Assembly (NCBI RefSeq): GCF_001307105.1 | Contig: NZ_LGYN01000012.1 | Coordinates: 434,001 to 498,000, forward strand | Origin: Bacillus australimaris | GTDB taxonomy: Bacteria > Bacillota > Bacilli > Bacillales > Bacillaceae | Direction of reading: 5' to 3' | DNA: 64,000 bases | Shown: piece after piece, positions 60,896-64,000 of the stretch | Layout: each line of letters starts with the position of its first letter | Position numbering within the stretch: position 1 is the stretch's first letter | Translations under genes and position numbers: made by a program | Notes under the pieces: model-generated | Told to the model about the DNA's origin: nothing | Seen by the model: the letters and a program-made list of their open reading frames with translations, nothing else | Database searches by the model: none

Positions 60896-62077
60896 CTAGC
60901 TGACAAGCTGCTTAATTTTGTATTCTTGAATTTTTTCGATTAACGGTTCAGCGGCACCATGGATATTGCCGACTCCATAAACCACTCGATTATGAAGCTT
61001 TTTCTCAAGCATATTCATAATTTGTTCTGTAGATTGATATTCAAGGTTGTGTAAGTGGTCAGCCGGAATTTTCCCTTCCTCATATGCCTTTACGATTGGA
61101 TCTGTTGTTTCACCAATTAAGACAAGATCACTTGCTTCAATATAAGGAAGTACATCCTCCGCAAACTGGATCGTTCTATCTACACGATCCGCACGGCAGT
61201 TCATGATAATAATCGGTTCATCTGTTGGATATCCAATTTCTTTCACACGCTTCCAAATATTCAATGTAGATGATGCGTCGTTTGCCGCAAATCCATTTAC
61301 AAAGTGTCCAGGTGTTTTTGCGTCCATTAATGGTAGAATTCTCATCGCTCCTGGATCAGGCGGTGCATTTAACATTCCTCTAAATGCCGTATCTTCATCA
61401 ATCCCTAATGCTTGGGCAACACCAAGCGCAAGTGAAGCATTATCTGGGAAAACCATGTACTCAAATTTCCGCAAAAACTCATCGGAAATCTTGGAATTAT
61501 CTGCAACAATCACTTCTGTATTGCGTTTTTTCGCAATCTCTTTAAAGAAATCCGTATATTCACTATCCGTAATAACCAAGTGTCCATTGTAAGGAATTGT
61601 CGCTGTAAAGGCTTCTGCTATTTCATCAAGTGTCGGCCCCATGACGTCCATATGATCTTCAAGAACGTTTACGATTACGCCAATGTTTGCTTGAAGCAGC
61701 TCTTCCTGAAAGATAATTTGGTAATCTGGATTTACCGCCATACATTCACTAACGATGGCATTTGCTCCTCTTTCAACTGTTTCTCTCATAACTTCCTTCT
61801 GCTCTCCGATATTCGGTCCTTGCGGTTTCCTTTTAATCGGTTTCTCCTCTGGCGTATCCCAATAAATCATTCTTGCATCCGTTCCCGTTGTTTTGCCGAC
61901 AGTTTTATAACCTGCCTCCATTAAGATACCGGTTGTCAATCTTGTGACGGTAGACTTTCCGCGAATACCATTAATATTGACGCGCACCGGCAGGGCATCG
62001 ATATTTTTCTGATGACGCTTCTTTTCAATAAAGCCAATCCCCAACATGATGACACAGGCTATAACGATTAACCACAT
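60896..62077 (-). CDS. pgsB: poly-gamma-glutamate synthase ligase PgsB (CapB)
   Basis: ATP-dependent amide ligase of the Mur ligase type that extends gamma-glutamate chains. It has 393 residues, the same as B. subtilis PgsB. A membrane segment at 1-17 is followed by the ATP loop NINGIRGKSTVTRL near 35, TGTDARMIYWDTPEE, SECMAVNPDYQ near 115, NVLEDHMDVMGPT near 140, and NCRADRVDRTIQFAEDVLPY near 295. AAAGGAG lies ahead of the ATG. First gene of pgsBCAE. In B. subtilis DegU~P and SwrA activate it. Confidence 0.96.
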   Translation of the reverse strand: MWLIVIACVIMLGIGFIEKKRHQKNIDALPVRVNINGIRGKSTVTRLTTGILMEAGYKTVGKTTGTDARMIYWDTPEEKPIKRKPQGPNIGEQKEVMRETVERGANAIVSECMAVNPDYQIIFQEELLQANIGVIVNVLEDHMDVMGPTLDEIAEAFTATIPYNGHLVITDSEYTDFFKEIAKKRNTEVIVADNSKISDEFLRKFEYMVFPDNASLALGVAQALGIDEDTAFRGMLNAPPDPGAMRILPLMDAKTPGHFVNGFAANDASSTLNIWKRVKEIGYPTDEPIIIMNCRADRVDRTIQFAEDVLPYIEASDLVLIGETTDPIVKAYEEGKIPADHLHNLEYQSTEQIMNMLEKKLHNRVVYGVGNIHGAAEPLIEKIQEYKIKQLVS

Positions 62078-62129
62078 CGCTTATCTACATCTCCTTTTTT
62101 TATGAGTGTGATATGTAAATTCAATCAAC

Positions 62130-62157
62130 AGTATATCTGTTCAGCATAAAATCACAA
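62130..62157 (-). promoter_or_regulatory. putative promoter of pgsBCAE
   Basis: Minus strand TTGTGA (62152-62157), 16 bases, TATACT (62130-62135), 53 bases upstream of pgsB. The poor -35 and short spacer fit a promoter that needs an activator. Confidence 0.45.
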
Positions 62158-62763
62158 TCGGTATTATGTAACATAATCTTTCACTTCCTCGTATGCCAAA
62201 TTCCTCTAATCAGAAGGCTTTTTTGCCTACCCATCCATCAAATGAAAAGGCCAAAAGGCGGACAAAAATCAGCCTGAATTTCTGCTTAATTCAAGAGAAA
62301 GCGTTACCATCAATGATCGAAAAATCTTTTGTCCTTTTCTCCCTAATTTTTTCGACAATTTTTAAGATGTATTTTGAATCAATGTTTTAAATCCTTCTCT
62401 GCTCTATAACATCAGTCATATCAGCGCTTTAAATGAATAATGCGTGTTTTGGAATGTTTTATATTTTTGAACGAACAGGTTAGAAAGTCATCCTCATCTG
62501 CCAGAATGCTATGTGTTGACCTATGACAAAGGTCACCTCCAAAAAAATCAAGTCATCTGCTTCATTTCAGGTCACGAAAAATTGGGATAAGATGTAAAAG
62601 TTTAATCATTTAGGTGTATCTTCTCTTTACGAGATTCGCTCCTAATGACCTAAACAATGAAACATTATTCATTTGTTTTTATCAAGATTCATCATTTCTT
62701 AACATTTTTAATATGAATTTAGTTGAAAGTTGTCTGCTCATGTCATGCTTTCCCCAAAGGTGA
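62158..62763. other. gene-free AT-rich region upstream of pgsB
   Basis: About 600 bases without a convincing gene. A 65-codon open frame at 62193-62390 has no ribosome site and an unlikely composition. The hexamer TGACCT or its complement AGGTCA occurs four times (62517, 62530, 62569, 62646). This is the expected place for DegU/SwrA sites of pgsB and for sequences upstream of the gerA-like gene, but I cannot assign any of them. Confidence 0.5.
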
Positions 62764-62764
62764 C

Positions 62765-62793
62765 GAATAAAATTCGCGTCTCCGCTTACACTA
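62765..62793 (+). promoter_or_regulatory. possible sigma-G-type promoter of the second gerA-like gene
   Basis: GAATA (62765-62769), 17 bases, TACACTA (62787-62793), resembling GHATR-N18-CATWHTA with two -10 mismatches. It lies 31 bases before the start codon. Confidence 0.5.
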
Positions 62794-62824
62794 AGGTTAA
62801 AAAAACTGTGAGAGGAGGCTAAAG

Positions 62825-64000
62825 ATGCCAAACACCAATGAGCAAACACGCTTGCATTTTTTATCAGGCAGCTTTGAAGAGAAAATTAGGATCCTGAAAA
62901 AAACCTTTCAGCAAAGCGGCGATTTTGAATACCGAGAGTTAATGGTCAATGAAACGAAATCTGTGCTGTTTTTTATTAAGACAAGAGTGGATGAAGGCAA
63001 ACTAAACGATTTCATCATCGGAAATTTGTTAGGTACTCCTGGACAGCAGGATTATACAAAATCGCTTAGCACACTCGAAACAGGCGATTTGACGCTGATC
63101 ACAGACAGTATTATTGCAGGAAGTATCGCCTTTCTTGATGAAAACTCCTCGCAGATCAAGTTATTTACTGTCGGACAGCCGCCGCTGCGCTCTATATCTG
63201 AGCCGTCTTCTGAAAGCATTATCGCTGGCGCACATGATGGATTTGTCGAAAGTTTGGACACAAATCTATATTTGCTACGATCCCACTTAAATGATCGAAA
63301 GCTTGCCATTCAGTATCATAAGGTCGGTACAAAATCGGAAACAAAGCTTGCAACGGTTTATATATCTGATATTGCCAATAAAGAAAATGTCGAAGAAATC
63401 AACAAACGGATTTCTTCTATTAAAGTAGACACACTGATAAGTCCTGGTTCTATCGTTGAGGCCATTGAGGAAGATTCATTTTCTATTTTCCCTCAGCTGA
63501 TTGATACAGAACGTCCGGACAAGGTGAGATCTGCAATCCTTGAAGGCAGGATAGTCGTACTCATGGATGGCAGTCCAATGGCCATCATTCTGCCTATCAC
63601 GTTTTTTAGCTTCTTTCAGTCACCAGATGATTATAATAGCCGCTGGATACCAGCTACGTTTATTCGTATTCTTCGCTATCTTGCCTGTATCATAGCAGTC
63701 ATTTTGCCTTCTTTTTATATTGCTGTTATTTCGTTTCATTATGAGGTTGTCCCAGATGAACTAGCCATTACGATGAAGAACTCTATTATCGGCATTCCCT
63801 TTCCTCCATTAATAGAGGCTATGCTGATGGAGATCACGATTGAACTCATACGCGAGGCCGGGGTGCGTCTGCCTAAACCAATCGGGCAGACCATTGGAAT
63901 CGTAGGTGGTTTGGTTATTGGGGATGCGGTTGTACAAGCAGGACTTATTTCGAATGTCCAAGTTATTGTCGTTGCTGTGACGGCTGTCGCTTCATTTGTA
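62825..64000 (+). CDS. spore germinant receptor subunit A (GerA family), partial at window end
   Basis: Open frame of 392 codons that runs off the window end. The start ATG has GAGAGGAGG eight bases upstream. The N-terminal domain includes HFLSGSFEEKIRILKK, ATVYISDIANKENVEEINKR and IFPQLIDTERPDKVRSAILEGR. The membrane part has the conserved IPFPPLIEAMLMEITIELIREAGVRLPKPIGQTIG motif. It is a second A subunit, clearly diverged from gerBA at 48709 (for example VPDELAIT against LPTRMALT before the motif). A B and a C gene probably follow outside the window. It should sit in the spore inner membrane. Ligand unknown. Confidence 0.92.
   Translation, partial: MPNTNEQTRLHFLSGSFEEKIRILKKTFQQSGDFEYRELMVNETKSVLFFIKTRVDEGKLNDFIIGNLLGTPGQQDYTKSLSTLETGDLTLITDSIIAGSIAFLDENSSQIKLFTVGQPPLRSISEPSSESIIAGAHDGFVESLDTNLYLLRSHLNDRKLAIQYHKVGTKSETKLATVYISDIANKENVEEINKRISSIKVDTLISPGSIVEAIEEDSFSIFPQLIDTERPDKVRSAILEGRIVVLMDGSPMAIILPITFFSFFQSPDDYNSRWIPATFIRILRYLACIIAVILPSFYIAVISFHYEVVPDELAITMKNSIIGIPFPPLIEAMLMEITIELIREAGVRLPKPIGQTIGIVGGLVIGDAVVQAGLISNVQVIVVAVTAVASFV

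Noticed and set aside
62296..62309. cre-like AGAAAGCGTTACCA upstream of pgsB
   Set aside because: Two mismatches to the consensus and about 140 bases upstream of the candidate promoter. Not enough to call a CcpA site.
62193..62390. Open frame of 65 codons in the pgsB upstream gap
   Set aside because: No ribosome binding site, no recognisable domain, and a composition like non-coding DNA.
1..64000. CRISPR array, tRNA, rRNA, insertion sequence or prophage
   Set aside because: No regularly spaced identical repeats, no cloverleaf-like tRNA sequence, no transposase or integrase frame and no phage gene were seen on either strand.

Overview
The window comes from a Bacillus chromosome, most likely the B. 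pumilus group or a near relative in the wider B. subtilis group. This rests on gene content, on a gene order close to the lytC-tag-lytD-gerB-ywt-pgs part of B. subtilis 168 (compared from memory), on AAGGAGG-type ribosome binding sites and on moderate GC. There are no rRNA or tRNA genes, insertion sequences, phage genes or CRISPR arrays. Almost everything concerns the cell envelope: wall teichoic acid, teichuronic acid, autolysins and poly-gamma-glutamate, plus spore germination receptors and one sugar-acid catabolic island.

Layout. (1) 1-12.4 kb: the 3' tip of a YvyE-like gene, tagV (LCP ligase), tagO, and the teichuronic acid operon tuaABCDEFGH on the minus strand, with an extra NAD-dependent epimerase between tuaD and tuaE. 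Five PhoP-box-like repeats precede tuaA. (2) 12.4-18.4 kb: an enlarged LytA-like lipoprotein, then the autolysin operon lytA-lytB-lytC (minus) and divergent lytR/tagU (plus). (3) 18.4-32.5 kb: precursor genes mnaA and gtaB, the exporter tagGH, an AT-rich TagF-family gene, tagF, a TagE-like protein that seems to lack its sugar-donor domain, tagD, and divergent tagA-tagB. PhoP-box-like repeats overlap the tagA and tagD promoters. (4) 32.5-36.3 kb: glucosaminidase lytD and mannose-6-phosphate isomerase.

(5) 36.3-48.6 kb: a catabolic island not found here in B. subtilis 168. It holds a CUT1 sugar ABC transporter without an ATPase, a three-gene sensing system (membrane-anchored sugar-binding protein, histidine kinase, AraC-type regulator), an acetyltransferase, kdgA-kdgK-kdgR and divergent kduI-kduD. 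Together these point to uptake and breakdown of hexuronates or unsaturated uronides down to KDPG, under KdgR and probably CcpA control.

(6) 48.7-64 kb: the gerB germinant receptor operon behind a clear sigma-G-type promoter, a glycosyltransferase-methyltransferase fusion, sugar transporter ywtG, tagT (sigma-M-like promoter), HAD phosphatase ywtE, poly-gamma-glutamate hydrolase pgdS, the polyglutamate operon pgsB-pgsC-pgsA-pgsE, a gene-free gap of about 750 bases, and the first 392 codons of a second GerA-type receptor subunit that runs off the end.

How it fits together: TagO, MnaA, TagA, TagB, TagD and TagF build glycerol-phosphate teichoic acid, TagGH exports it, and TagT/TagU/TagV attach it to peptidoglycan. 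Under phosphate limitation PhoP would turn on tua and turn down tag. LytC and LytD remodel the wall. The Pgs proteins make and PgdS trims the gamma-glutamate polymer. Functions come from recognised family motifs and conserved order; promoter and operator calls are pattern matches made by eye.
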